Shown in pieces: positions 1 to 11,678 of a DNA stretch of 64,000 nucleotides (position 1 is the first letter of the stretch; the number at the start of each line of letters is the position of its first letter). Both the position numbers and the translations under genes were made by a program. The notes beneath the pieces were generated by a model. The model saw only the letters and a list, made by a program, of their open reading frames with translations. It did not search any database and was not told where the DNA came from. The DNA is from Beroe forskalii (taxonomy: Eukaryota > Ctenophora > Nuda > Beroida > Beroidae): positions 558,001 through 622,000 of the forward strand of contig WFMF01000009.1 in NCBI GenBank assembly GCA_011033025.1, given 5' to 3'.

Positions 1-1290
1 TTAATTTTTAAGGTGCGAGTTTATACACAAGTATTACTCCTGTCTCAGTGAGGCATTTTTGAAAGACATATAACAATAACATTCTAGAATTTTTCCTTGA
101 CAAAACGAAGCTTTGTCAAGGAGTTTTAATCTTGTCGTGCCTATAGGGTCCCTGATACAATTTTGGTTCAGTTCTGGTATAAGCTAATTCAAAATGAAAG
201 AAGTTCAGTAACAAATTTGAAGAGACAAAATAATACAATTCATATTTAGTTCATTAATTGTCCAATTATATTTCACAATCATTATAGATACAATGAGTCA
301 ATGAGTATATCTTTTCAAAATTCTTATCACCACTCCAAGTTCAAATAACTCCTACTATGCAGTTAAAAGGATATTATAACTGGCATTTTCTACCAGGCGT
401 GCAAATTTAGGAATCATGTAATATACGGTAAATGCACACTTGCGAGTGGGATCCATGCAATAAATGCACGACCTTGCTAGTGGGATTCATGCAACAAATG
501 CCAAGGCTATAAAGTCATTGCACGAGCTTACGAGTGCAATACGATGGTTATTCTAATACCCATGTGAGCATTTACTGTATCAATAATACCCTGCCATATA
601 CGAAAACAACGAAAACAACGAAAATATGAATCATCGTTTCAAGAATCATATGCACATCATACATTATTTCTTTATATCACGATCGAAGAGGTTGAAAAAG
701 TTGACACTCCCTTCGCCATTCGTTAATTCATACAAAGTCAGTGTAGCATAAATGCCTAATCATAGCGCCATGGCATTATGTAACAAATTAATACAGAGGC
801 CAATGATCACAACATGCTTAAGCGGGAGTATAGTGTAAAGTACATCGAGCAATGGGAATGGCGCCAATATGCATGTATATTTAATATCTATACCAATCTT
901 AAAACCCTAACTTAAAACTCAAGAAATAAACTCTGACACATCAAACACGGCAGCAAAAGATGAAACATAACAAAACAAAATCATAAAATGGACCACAAGT
1001 CTGTGTTATCTTTATTTTCATCCCAGACTGGGGATACAGATTACATTGTGCTCCATCCTGCTTCCTTAAAACCAGATATAGAGGTGATATTATATATATT
1101 TTAGAAATTTTATCTTGCGTTAATAATAACAAATAAACTGTTAGTGCAGAAATGAGGGATTCCCTTAAAATTGGGAAAAGGTCGAAAAGTTGTGATATTG
1201 CTTAAAAATTTAAAGGAAATGCTCGAAACGTTAAAGAAAAGGTCGCCGAAGAGTCTGCAATGGGTTTCTCTGATTTCTGAGGTACGGGAG
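1..1290. other. AT-rich non-coding DNA
   Basis: No gene is supported here. Between about 425 and 560 there is a loose repetition of 'aaatgcac' and 'gagtgggat' words around a short palindromic pattern, probably an old small repeat. The remainder is ordinary AT-rich sequence with only short open frames. Confidence 0.5.
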
Positions 1291-1291
1291 G

Positions 1292-1512
1292 TTTGTTCAG
1301 GTGTGTGTTATGAGTGGAGAGGGGTGTGCGTTGAGTTGACAGGGGTCTGTTATGAGTTGAGAGAGGTGTGTTATGAGTGAGAGAGGTATAATATGAGTGG
1401 CGGAGGTGTGTTACGAGTGAAGAGGGGTGTGTTATGAGTTGAGAGGGGTGCGTTATGAGTTGAGAGGGGTGCTATGAGTTGAGAAGGGTGTTATATGAGT
1501 GGATAGAGGTAT
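1292..1512. repeat. minisatellite, ~20-bp unit (GTTATGAGTTGAGAGGGGTG)
   Basis: About ten imperfect copies of a roughly 20-bp unit containing TTATGAGT-TGAGAGGGGTG run head to tail. The same unit recurs as a short patch near 2138-2215, so this is a dispersed minisatellite family. Open frames through it are by-products of repetition. Confidence 0.85.
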
Positions 1513-1889
1513 AATATTAAACCAAATGAAACTCCAGCATGAGGTACATTAGAAGCCCACCACTTCTTGGGATGTTTAGATATACATGGTTCACATTTTG
1601 TACCTGAATTATAAGACATGAAAATATAATAATACTACTCTACAGAAAATATCAACAACGCAACAAATATGTCATATTAAAAGAAATTTAATAAAATTAA
1701 TAAAAGAAAGCGTCTTATATCGCATTAAATTACAAAAATTCATACTAAAAAGAATATCTACAAACTATTTACACGGCTATGTACAAAATATTTACAAATT
1801 ATTTTACAAAATCCAATACTAAAAGAAAATATTTAAATTTTGCTCCTTTATAAATAAAATAAGCATATTACTGATTACAAAATTTGTCA

Positions 1890-2135
1890 AATAAACATTT
1901 GTATCTTAATTGTCGACCAGAATTTAAATACGCACGGATGATTCCTATTAATAAACTTCTTGATAAAACTTAATAATACACACTTTTCAAAATTTTGCTT
2001 ACTCAATTTGTTAACCAATAATTTAACATCAGATACAAAGCCTTCTAGAGACGAATTAGCGTGACATAACCTGAATAACTGAGAATAAAAAATACCATAC
2101 ATTTGCCTTTTTGGCACATTCGATTTTAGATTAGG
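1890..2135 (-). pseudogene. Penelope-like/GIY-YIG retroelement RT C-terminal fragment (tentative)
   Basis: The minus strand reads about 75 residues containing 'GIFYSQLFRLCHANSS' followed by a helix ending in 'SFIKKFINR'. This matches my memory of the segment after the reverse transcriptase core in Penelope-like and related invertebrate elements, where a 'SQ-x-R-x-R-x-C' line precedes a helical block ending in a basic I-x-K-x-I/N motif. The frame ends at a stop on the 1890 side; on the other side it runs straight into the minisatellite patch at 2138-2215, so the element is truncated and not functional. No GIY-YIG endonuclease motif or RT catalytic YxDD is nearby. The family assignment is from recalled pattern only and needs a profile search. 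Confidence 0.4.
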
Positions 2136-2734
2136 CATATGAGTGGAGAGGGGTGATTTACAATGAGATAGGGGTATGTTATGAGTTGAGAGGGGTGTGT
2201 TACCCGTAAGTAAGCCTATCAAACTCCTAAGAAAGTCAATGCCAGTCGCACTCCTAAGAAAGCCCGTCACACTCTTCAGTTACCCTCAGTTAGCATATTT
2301 AAATTACTATTTTGTCGCAAAGTAGAGGAAAATCAAAATTCTATCAAAAGATTATCGAAAACCATGCCAATCATAAATATCACCCCTCTGATGTATGATT
2401 AACCGGGCTCCAAATTAAAATTCCTAACTTAGTTCTTTCAGTAAATTTGGTCAGTTTCCAAGGTTAAATCATTTCAGATTCAAAAAATTACACTTTAACC
2501 TTTGAAAAAGAACAGAAAGTTTTATTCCCACCTGTGGCTCAAACTGTGATAATAAGCGGTTACATGTCGAAGTGGTGACCGTATACCGCAACTTACATGG
2601 TCGAGGTGACAGCCGAGACTGTGTAAGTTGGATAATGGACGAGGCGTGCCGAGTTCATTATCGAAGGTATACGGTCACAGCTGAGATCATGGAACCGGAT
2701 TATACCCCGACCGGAAACAGCTGGAACCCACTTT

Positions 2735-3110
2735 TCTCTGACTAAACAATAGTATTTCTTCCCACTGGTCTGACGACCCTCGTCCGGATTCAACGCTTAA
2801 GTAGATTTTCGAGTGCTCCTTTATAAAATCAAATTTCATTTTGACCTATTTTGCACTGTAATTCAGTGGAGACCGTATAACCAAACTTACACGGTCGCTA
2901 AAACAAGCTTGGAAGGGGTATAATTATCGATATATCACTCCTTTGTAGAACTACTGCAAAGTGGCGGAATAATAGAGCAGAATATCGTTAAATAAATTGT
3001 TGATTTTATGAAGGAGCACTCGAAAATCTATAAAAACGTTGAATTCAGAAGAGGGTCGTCAGACCCGAGTGGGAGGGAGAACTGTTTTGTCGAGTAATAA
3101 TACAATTAAC
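2735..3110. repeat. inverted-repeat element with ~62-bp arms
   Basis: The left arm (2769-2830) begins GTCTGACGACCCTCGT and runs into TTTTCGAGTGCTCCTT. The right arm (3002-3064) is its imperfect reverse complement, ending AGAGGGTCGTCAGAC. Similarity continues more weakly outward. The spacer and the upstream flank (2560-2900) carry further copies of an 'ACCGTATA..ACTTACA.GGTCG' word in both orientations. This is probably a non-autonomous foldback element; no coding potential is seen. Confidence 0.7.
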
Positions 3111-3442
3111 AAACTCATGGATCGTGTGATATCGAAAATTTTCAAACTCGGCTGACGCCTCGTGTGATGATTTTCGATATCCCATTCGTTTGTTAATCGC
3201 CCGATATAAAACGGCAAAATTAACCAAAAATCTGCCGAGTTGCTTCCTGGTAAAAAGATTATTCAAATATTCATTATGTAATCATAAGTATGATTTAGAT
3301 ATGGAATATGCTTAATATGGCTCCAAGTATTCATAATGCTCATAAGGATTATTATATGGCTACATGTGAGTTTCATCTCAGGTTTGTGGAATGGCATGAA
3401 TATGAATATGGGATCATTCACATATTACGTAATCAGCCGAGG

Positions 3443-3815
3443 GGACATAATCATCAAAAATTTTACGGACATTAATATTCACGCTCGATCCTGCCACTTC
3501 AAATTTCAAGACAATCTCGAAATTTTCGGTTCGATTTTTTCTATTTTTACAACGATTTGAATACTTAATTTCAAGATTTTTTCAATATATTTCGTTAATT
3601 GATATGATAAATTTCCATATAGCAGGTTCTAAGCATAAAAAGAAGCATAATTTCCTTAAAAATTTTGTTATTGCGTTTAAAGAGATAAAGTCAGAAATTT
3701 TGCTTCTCTACCCTAGAAATTTTAAGAGGAAATACCGGACAAAATTTTCACGGACATTAATATTCACGCTGATGTGCTTAGCTGTGTGATTTTAATGTCC
3801 GTGTTAATTATGTCC
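3443..3815. mobile_element. small MITE-like element with GGACATAAT termini
   Basis: The left end reads GGACATAAT followed by a second motif CGGACATTAATATTCACG. The right end is the reverse complement pattern, TTTTAATGTCCGTG then AATTATGTCC. The motif CGGACATTAATATTCACGCT also occurs as an inner direct copy near 3749. The element is about 370 bp with no protein-coding content. Confidence 0.6.
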
Positions 3816-4839
3816 GATAAGGTATACCTCTTAGTTTCATGACCTCTAAGTTTCATGACAAAAAACTGCTCCTTATTCAAAAGATTTGACCATCATTCGA
3901 TAAAAATTGCATTTCAATGGAGATCTCAAATCTTGAAAAAAAACTGATAGACTGAATACGAAATTTTCACCCTCCTATTTTCATAAATTTGGGCCAAAAA
4001 GTAGTTTCTGTAGACTGTAGGATAAAACATATTTTCAAGATTTTTGCGTGGACGAATATACGATTTTTCTTCGTAAAGTGGGCTAAAAGTGTAAAAAAGG
4101 CAATTTCCAATATTTCTATAGTTCTAATTATACTTCAATACTAGCCAAACTGTGTTCGTTAGGTATTCAGTTTCGCTGAACATAAATCATTAAAATGATT
4201 ATCAATTATAATAATAAAGCACACATTTTTAACCCGCTTAACCATAATTAAGAAACTCAATTCTCTAGGCATCTAAGCGGTAATTGTTGAGTGACGTTTC
4301 ACATCCTTTTGGATCCTTTTCAAGAACACTTAATCACAAATGAGCATTATGGTAACATAAAACATTAAATCTAGTAGTTATATCCAGAAAAAAATTAAAA
4401 TTCTAAGTCAATCAAGTTTTGCACATCATCAATATTGTCTGAAAAAGCACATCTGAAGAAGTATGTTTTCAATGCAATTATAACATGCTAAAGTAAAGAA
4501 CTTTGTTTCAGCTTTCTGAAGGGGGGGGGGGTCGTGCCGTGATTACGTAATATTTGCCAAAAGAGGGGGGGGGGGTTGGCCGAGACAACGTTTGATTATG
4601 GAGAGGGGAGAAGGGGAAAATACCCAAAAAATGATAACGTAATATGTGAACGGTCCCTATAGCCTGTTTTCTTTAAATTAATTGCTTCTCTCAATTATTT
4701 ACGGTCGTTCGAGCGAAAGTCGGTGATGCAAGTGCTCAAAATCAAATGCACGAAGACACATGTATCAAAACGTACACCATCTACCTAATTATATGCTTAT
4801 ACGATGGGATAAAATATTATTATGATTAATTGATATCTG
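3816..4839. other. non-coding; G-tract repeat end at 4520-4666
   Basis: No gene is seen. Two poly-G tracts (about 10 and 11 G) lie near 4520-4576. They are followed by 'GATAACGTAATATGTGAACGGTCCC', an inverted-repeat terminus partly echoed by 'TGATTACGTAATATTTGCC' at 4539 and by 'CACATATTACGTAATCAG' at 3420. These are probably terminal pieces of a MITE family. Confidence 0.4.
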
Positions 4840-6160
4840 TCCATTCTAAGGTCCATCAATGGAATTCTCCCAATTTTTCGATTCCAAGGTGCTATTTTGT
4901 GCTGCTTGCAGTATTGCGAGGTCAGCAGGTGCGAGGCAGAAGCTCCTATCGGATCAGAGAATCTTCATCAAAAAGTTCAAGGAAGTACCAGGATAAGCAC
5001 CGACCAAAGAAGCATCAGCAGGAGCAGTCAATCCTGAAAACGTATGATACATGAGTTTTCACAACTAATTAACCATCAATGATTATTAATCAATATCAGA
5101 CCATTCAGAATTCAATTAAATTTTTCCAGTTTCTGACCCCACCTGCTAATGATTATCATAGTTTACCTGTTGGATTATATTGCATCGAAAAGGTCTGCAG
5201 GTCAGCAGGTGTGGGGCAGTGCTCAGTAGCATGTATCGGATCAGGGAACCTTCTTCAGCAGTTCAAGTCTATGAGTAGACAGGAGTAGGCAAACCTGGAC
5301 ACGTTTTTCAATTACATGAGTTTGAAAAAGTTATTGACAACCGTCAACCTTCTACTCATACACTGAAATGGCAATGTGATTACTGCATTATTTAATACCT
5401 GTTCATTCTATGGTGCTGGTAAGTAGGGGTAGCCCATGTATCAATTTTGAGATACATGGGCTTTTTGCCTCCTTGACATGGGTTTAACTCCAATCATACC
5501 CCTCACACAGTATGGTAGTATAGTTGACTCCATCATATATGATGGAGTCCACACCTTCGAATAACCCGATATATGAAGGATCATGGGCATTTGGGGTCAA
5601 AATTGCATTTATTTGGGGCTCCTATATTTGCCAACCCCATCAAGTCCCTTATTTCAACATCCAAGCATATTTATGAAATCTAGCACTGTTTACCTGTTAG
5701 ATTGCATTGTGTTGAAAAGGTCTGCATGTGGTAGGTACTTAGTAACTTGCTTCAGATCAGGAATCGCACTTCAGCAGTTCACTGAAGGCAGGAGACAGGA
5801 GTAGACAAACCTGGACAGGTATTACAATTACATGAGTTTTAACAAATTAATGACCATCAACCTTATAGTTACAATGAATTAATGACATATTCAATATCTG
5901 GCAATATTGAAATCTTAAATCTTTCCAGTTTCTTATCTAGAAATGTTACTTCATGATTATTATAGTTAACCTGTTGCATTGTATTGTATTCAACTGCAAG
6001 AAGTCTGCAGCTCCAAGCGGTAGGTAATTTGTAGCTCACATCATATATCAGGGAACCTTCTTCTGCAGTTCAAGGAGGCACCAGTAGACAGGAGTAGGCA
6101 AATCTGGACATGTATTACCTACATGAGTTATAACAACTGAACAACCATTAAACTTTTAAA
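4840..6160 (+). repeat. diverged tandem family, four copies of ~260-300 bp
   Basis: Four diverged units share the order 'TTTACCTGTTGGATT', 'AGGTCTGCAGGTCAGCAGG', 'CGGATCAGGGAACCTTC', 'GACAGGAGTAGGCAAACCTG', then 'TACATGAGTTT'. The GGAGTAG...CCTG marker recurs near 5020, 5285, 5799 and 6091. The longer gap between the second and third contains an insertion (5400-5570) with a hairpin, AGCCCATGTATC / GATACATGGGCT, at about 5428-5462. The short open frames do not agree between copies, so it is not a gene. Confidence 0.75.
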
Positions 6161-7110
6161 ATGAAATTACAACTTTCAATTGTAACTATAAGAGCTTCTC
6201 AGGGAATTTATGAGTAATGCTGCCTTTGGTGCAGAGCATGAATTGTTGTTAATTTAAATTTGTTCATGTCCAAATAAGGAAGCTAGCTTGCATTTAAGAA
6301 AGGGTTAATTTTTTATGCCACAAACCTGGTTTCACTATGTCATGTGGATGAAGTGGATGCAACAATTGCCTCGATCTCTAAAATGAAAGAGTCTTGATTG
6401 GTCTATATATTTTCTGGGACATTGCATTATTTTGGCATGACTTTTGCAGCTAAAGGGCTATGTTGGAGAAGCAGCAGTTACCAATTTAGTAGAGAAAATC
6501 CATAAAATAAAGAATTTCTTTAAAACATCAATGTTCAAGCATAGAAACAGTTTACATTTGTCACAAATATAGCCCCAATCCTTTTATAAAACATAATTCA
6601 TAAGATAATTCATAAGATAATTCATAATTCATGAATCAATTAACAACATAAAATAATTTGATTTATAGCATCAAAAGCATTCAGATGGATAGCCCAATTA
6701 ACCAAAGTAATCCATGAAGCTCTATCCATTGCAGAATAAACCTATTCATAGAAATTAATGTCTTGAAGAAAGATTTCTTTTTATTTCAAATAAATTCATA
6801 GAAATAAATAATTAAAATGATTTATAGTGTATAGGATATTTTGATTTAATACTGACATTTAAGATCATTGATTCAACAGAAACATTTATTTCAAAATACG
6901 TGCCCATGGTTCATTAGAAAAATATTTCTACGGCCTTTTCATCGAATTAAGTTGAATAATTAATAATTACTGCTCAAGGCAAAAATACAAAAAAATCGAC
7001 TCAAATAATTTGTCAGAATTCCATCTGCGCGTGCGCGCGCGTCAGATCGGCCGCCTAACGCGCGCGGCCACGGCCACAGCAGGTGTAAACGACGTGGCCA
7101 ATGGCCATTA
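6161..7110. other. AT-rich non-coding DNA
   Basis: No coding or RNA gene is recognised. Near 6598-6640 a short 'TAATTCATAAGA' word repeats three times, and around 7025-7060 is a brief GCGCGC patch. Confidence 0.4.
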
Positions 7111-7119
7111 TGCTGAAAT

Positions 7120-7332
7120 TAGATCTATAGAAGCGAGGAGGATCAAAATTTTTTATGTAAAATAAATTGATCCTTCTCGGCCACTGCAGTGGACGAAAAG
7201 GCTCAAAAATTTTTACATAAAATTTTTGATCCTCCTCGGCCACGGGGTTGGACGAAAAGGCTCAAAATTTTTACATAAAAAATTTTTTATGAAAAATTTT
7301 TTATGTAAAAAAAGTGAGCCTGCTCGGCCACC
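7120..7332. repeat. inverted word repeats (GATCCTYCTCGGCCACKG / TTTTTTATGTAAAA)
   Basis: Three tandem-like modules each contain 'GGACGAAAAGGCTCAAAA', an ATTTTTTATGTAAAAT palindromic AT block and 'TCCTYCTCGGCCAC'. They directly precede the first 40-bp satellite block. This is one of several small elements in the window built from repeated short palindromic words. Confidence 0.6.
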
Positions 7333-8137
7333 GTAATGCACTGTGTTTGTATCGTCTAATTCCCCTCTCATCAGAATGCACTGTGTTTGTATCCTCTTAT
7401 TCCCCCTCTCATCTGAATGCACTGTGTTTGTATCGTCTTATTCCCCCTCATATCTGAATGTACTGTGTTTGTATCGTCTAATTCCCCCCTCTCATCAGAA
7501 TGTACTGTGTCAGTATCGTCTTATTCCCCCTCTCATCAGAATGCTCTGTTTGTATCGTCTTATCCCCCTCTCATGAGAATGCACTGTGTTTGTATCGTCT
7601 AACTCCCCCTCTCATCACAATGTACTGTGTTTGTATCGTCTAATTCCCCCTCTCATCAGAATGCACTGTGTTTGTATCGTCTAATTCCCCTCTCATCAGA
7701 ATGCACTGTGTTTGTATCCTCTTATTCCCCCTCTCATCTGAATGCACTGTGTTTGTTTCGTCTTATTCCCCCTCTCATGAGAATGCACTGTGTTTGTATC
7801 GTCTTATTCCCCCTCATATCTGAATGCACTGTGTTTGTATCGTCTTATTCCCCCTCTCATCAGAATGCACTGTGTTTGTATCGTCTAATTCCCCTCTCAT
7901 CAGAATGCACTGTGTTTGCATCGTCTAATTCCCTCTCATCAGAATGCACTGTGTTTGTATCCTCTATTCCCCTCTCATCTGAATGCACTGTGTTGGTATC
8001 GTCTTATTCCCCCTCTCATCAGAATGTACTGTGTTTGTATCGTCTTATTCCCCCTCTCATCAGAATGCTCTGTTTGTATCGTCTTACCCCCCTCTCATGA
8101 GAATGCACTGTGTTTGTATCGTCTTATTCCCCCTCTC
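7333..8137 (+). repeat. 40-bp satellite, block A (~20 imperfect copies)
   Basis: Head-to-tail copies of a 40-bp unit (first half TTCCCCTCTCATCAGAATGC, second half ACTGTGTTTGTATCGTCTTA). The copies differ by single bases and by one extra C in the C-tract. The block ends abruptly at the AGTACTCC palindrome at 8138. The unit has no stop codon in any forward frame, which produces long spurious open frames. Confidence 0.97.
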
Positions 8138-9148
8138 AGTACTCCGGGAGTACTATGGGAGTGAAATAGTGAAACCCCCGGGGACTCTCGGAGGACTCCT
8201 AGGAGTCTCCCGCAGTTATTCGGCATTCGCTCGTATGACCCATTTGCAAAAAGCCTTCTGACGATACGTACCCATTCTTTAAGTTATTAATTAATTAGTT
8301 GAATGGAGAGCCTTAAATACAAGATTTGTTTTAAATAAAACTCCATTTTGAAGAATTATTTGGTACAAGATTCAAGATTGGGACAATTTTGCTAAAAGGG
8401 TCTTCTGAAATTTGTTAATTTGTGATAAAAGTTGTCGTTTATATCTAGCGTGACAGAGATGACGCGCGCATTATGCGCGTCGTCAGCAATTATCAGGATC
8501 ACCACCATCAGAATGCAACTAAGCCAGCTTTTGGCCCTTCAAGCTCTTGATCTCAATAGGTAAATATTAACATAACAACAGTCCAAATAATTCCAAGCAA
8601 CATGATACCTGTGTCATTAAAATATCATGATCAGCTTCCTACTTTCAGAGATGAACGACCACAGATCGGAGATGTCGGTTGAGATATTCACGACATGTTA
8701 TCAAACGAAGGATGAAGGATGATCACGAAGTACGAACACTTCAACATTGACTTGCATTTGATTGATTCCTTTTGTCGCCTTTCACTGTCTATGTTAAACA
8801 CTTATCCTCCATGAATCGATGTTCAAACGGAAATTTTTGTTTCATGATCGGAATTTTGATACGATCGGAATTTTGATACATTGGGTCATTGGGCATTGTA
8901 ATATCTTGAAAGTTGTAAACGAAACAATATAGATGCCACTATGCCAGATATACGACCTGCCAACGTTAATCTTATTGTTCAAAAGAATAAGAGAATGTGC
9001 TCACATAACCCGGTATATCGCACCCAGACATCGCATCAAAAACACATCAAAACTGTCACGTGCAATTTGTTCTGTTTTCGCAAATTAGGGCAGTTTACCA
9101 TGTCTATAACTTTTGATTTCCGATACTTCTCTACATCAAACTTCAAAG
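8138..9148 (+). repeat. segmental duplication copy 1 (3' flank of satellite block A)
   Basis: This ~1-kb segment matches 11679-12808 with small indels. It begins with nested palindromes (AGTACTCCGGGAGTACT; GGACTCCTAGGAGTCTCC). It includes a hairpin GACGCGCGCATTATGCGCGTC near 8461, and ends near 'CTTCTCTACATCAAACTT'. No conserved coding frame survives between the two copies. Confidence 0.9.
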
Positions 9149-9275
9149 AACCTTGTCACGTCAGGGCACTGAAGGGCACTAGGGCACTACGTTGGGCACT
9201 TAGGGCACTACGTTAGGGCAGCGGGGCACTGTCATCAGGGCACTCAAGGGCACCTGGCATCAAGTTAGGGCAATT
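9149..9275 (+). repeat. short tandem GGGCACT repeats
   Basis: About a dozen GGGCACT words, spaced irregularly and interspersed with 'ACGTTAGG', lie directly after the duplicated segment. The matching position after copy 2 (beyond 12808) lacks them. Confidence 0.8.
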
Positions 9276-9904
9276 TGGGCACTTGTAATGGCATTCGGTT
9301 GGTTGACATGTTCATTCATAAATATGTTTATTTACGGTGTTTATTCACCTCATCAGATTGCACTGGTTTACCAGCTGTATTTTCTGAAAAGAACACAGAC
9401 ACAATAATGAACACCTTTGATCAGCACATTCCTGTATTTGCATTTTACTGCGTAGATTTACAAACCGTTATAGGTATCACTATCATAGCCAATGTATGTC
9501 ACGTGATGTTGCTCCGTGAATGGAATGTGGTTAATATGCCCTATGCATTTTTGAGTTGTTGCAACTGGCGATGTACACCGTGAGTGGTCATCGTGCCTCT
9601 TTCGTTCTCCATTTATATTTTGTACATTTTGTATGGTCGATCGTTCAGTGTTCGTAGAGTGCATTCTGCCTATACTGCCTATACAGAGTGCATTCTGCCT
9701 ATACTGCTATTTACCTACATTTTGATGAATTGATCTGTGTTTTTTATGTCTTATTACCTCTCATCAGAACAATTGAGTACATACTACGTCTTAAATCTGA
9801 TTTAAAGACAGTCAGGTTTGTATTTGAGCAGTTATTATGGTGTCATGTCTGTGCAATTGTGTCATGCCAATGTGTAACAGGGCAATGATGGGACGAGGAC
9901 TTTA
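9276..9904. other. non-coding spacer between satellite blocks
   Basis: No gene is supported. The duplicated phrase 'AGTGCATTCTGCCTATACTG' occurs twice near 9657-9705. Isolated satellite-like words (CTCATCAGAA, near 9756) suggest very decayed satellite. Confidence 0.4.
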
Positions 9905-11678
9905 ACTGTCTTGATTCATCGTATCAGAATGCACTGTGTTTGTACTTTGTTTATTGAGACAGCAGAATCAGAATGTTCTGTGTTTGTATTGTATGTAGTA
10001 CACCAGCTTATCAGAATGCACTATGGTTTGTATCCTCTTATTCACCTCTCATAGAATGCACCACAAACCCGTCTTATTCCACCTACCATCAGACTGTACT
10101 GTGTTTGTACTGTCTTATTGCTCTGGAAAACACCCTGTGTTTGTGGGGGTCTTTTTAGTCCTGTGTCCAGCCTGTTACCTTGTATCGTCTTATTCCCCTC
10201 ATCAGAATGCACTGTGCGTCAGCGTCTTATAGCACCGTCAAAATGCACTGTGTATTGCTTTATTCCCCTCTCATCAGAATGCACTGTGTTTTCACATCTT
10301 ATTCCCCGACGTACTGAATGTACGTCGTTTGTATAGTCTTATTCAATAATCATCAGAATGCAATTGTGTTTGTTTGTGTCTATTCCCCTTTTAATATTAG
10401 AGTTGCCAAGGAAATATCGTCTTATTCTCTTAAGCAGAATGCACTGTGTTTGTATCCTCTTATTCCCTAGAATGCACATTGCACTGTGCGCGTGTTCTTA
10501 TTCCTCTCATCAGAAATGCTGTTTTGATTTCGGAGCTTTCCCCTCCAATCAGAATGCACTGTGTTTGTATCGTCTTATTCCCCTCTCATCAGAATGCACT
10601 GTGTTTGTATCGTCTTATTCCCCTCTCATCAGAATGCACTGTGTTTGTATCGTCTTATTCCCCCTCTCATCAGAATGCACTGTGTTTGTATCGTCTTATT
10701 CCCCCTCTCATCAGAATGCACTGTGTTTGTATCGTCTTATTCCCCTCTCATCAGAATGCACTGTGTTTGTATCGTCTTATTCCCCTCTCATCAGAATGCA
10801 CTGTGTTTGTATCGTCTTATTCCCCTCTCATCAGAATGCACTGTGTTTGTATCGTCTTATTCCCCTCTCATCAGAATGCACTGTGTTTGTATCGTCTTAT
10901 TCCCCTCTCATCAGAATGCACTGTGTTTGTATCGTCTTATTCCCCTCTCATCAGAATGCACTGTGTTTGTATCGTCTTATTCCCCCTCTCATCAGAATGC
11001 ACTGTGTTTGTATCGTCTTATTCCCCTCTCATCAGAATGCACTGTGTTTGTATCGTCTTATTCCCCTCTCATCAGAATGCACTGTGTTTGTATCGTCTTA
11101 TTCCCCTCTCATCAGAATGCACTGTGTTTGTATCGTCTTATTCCCCTCTCATCAGAATGCACTGTGTTTGTATCGTCTTATTCCCCCTCTCATCAGAATG
11201 CACTGTGTTTGTATCGTCTTATTCCCCTCTCATCAGAATGCACTGTGTTTGTATCGTCTTATTCCCCCTCTCATCAGAATGCACTGTGTTTGTATCGTCT
11301 TATTCCCCCTCTCATCAGAATGCACTGTGTTTGTATCGTCTTATTCCCCTCTCATCAGAATGCACTGTGTTTGTATCGTCTTATTCCCCTCTCATCAGAA
11401 TGCACTGTGTTTGTATCGTCTTATTCCCCTCTCATCAGAATGCACTGTGTTTGTATCGTCTTATTCCCCTCTCATCAGAATGCACTGTGTTTGTATCGTC
11501 TTATTCCCCCTCTCATCAGAATGCACTGTGTTTGTATCGTCTTATTCCCCCTCTCATCAGAATGCACTGTGTTTGTATCGTCTTATTCCCCCTCTCATCA
11601 GAATGCACTGTGTTTGTATCGTCTTATTCCCCCTCTCATCAGAATGCACTGTGTTTGTATCGTCCTATTCCCCCTCTC
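9905..11678 (+). repeat. 40-bp satellite, block B (decayed edge plus ~28 near-identical copies)
   Basis: From 9905 to about 10550 the 40-bp unit is heavily mutated. From 10555 to 11678 about 28 copies are almost identical, alternating only between a 4-C and a 5-C tract (40 or 41 bp). The decayed left edge and homogeneous core are typical of unequal-crossover homogenisation. It terminates at exactly the same palindrome as block A. The very long open frames in all three forward frames arise because the unit contains no stop codon. Confidence 0.98.

Noticed and set aside
7333-11678. CRISPR-like regular repeats
   Set aside because: The repeat is a contiguous 40-bp satellite without unique spacers, in a eukaryotic context.
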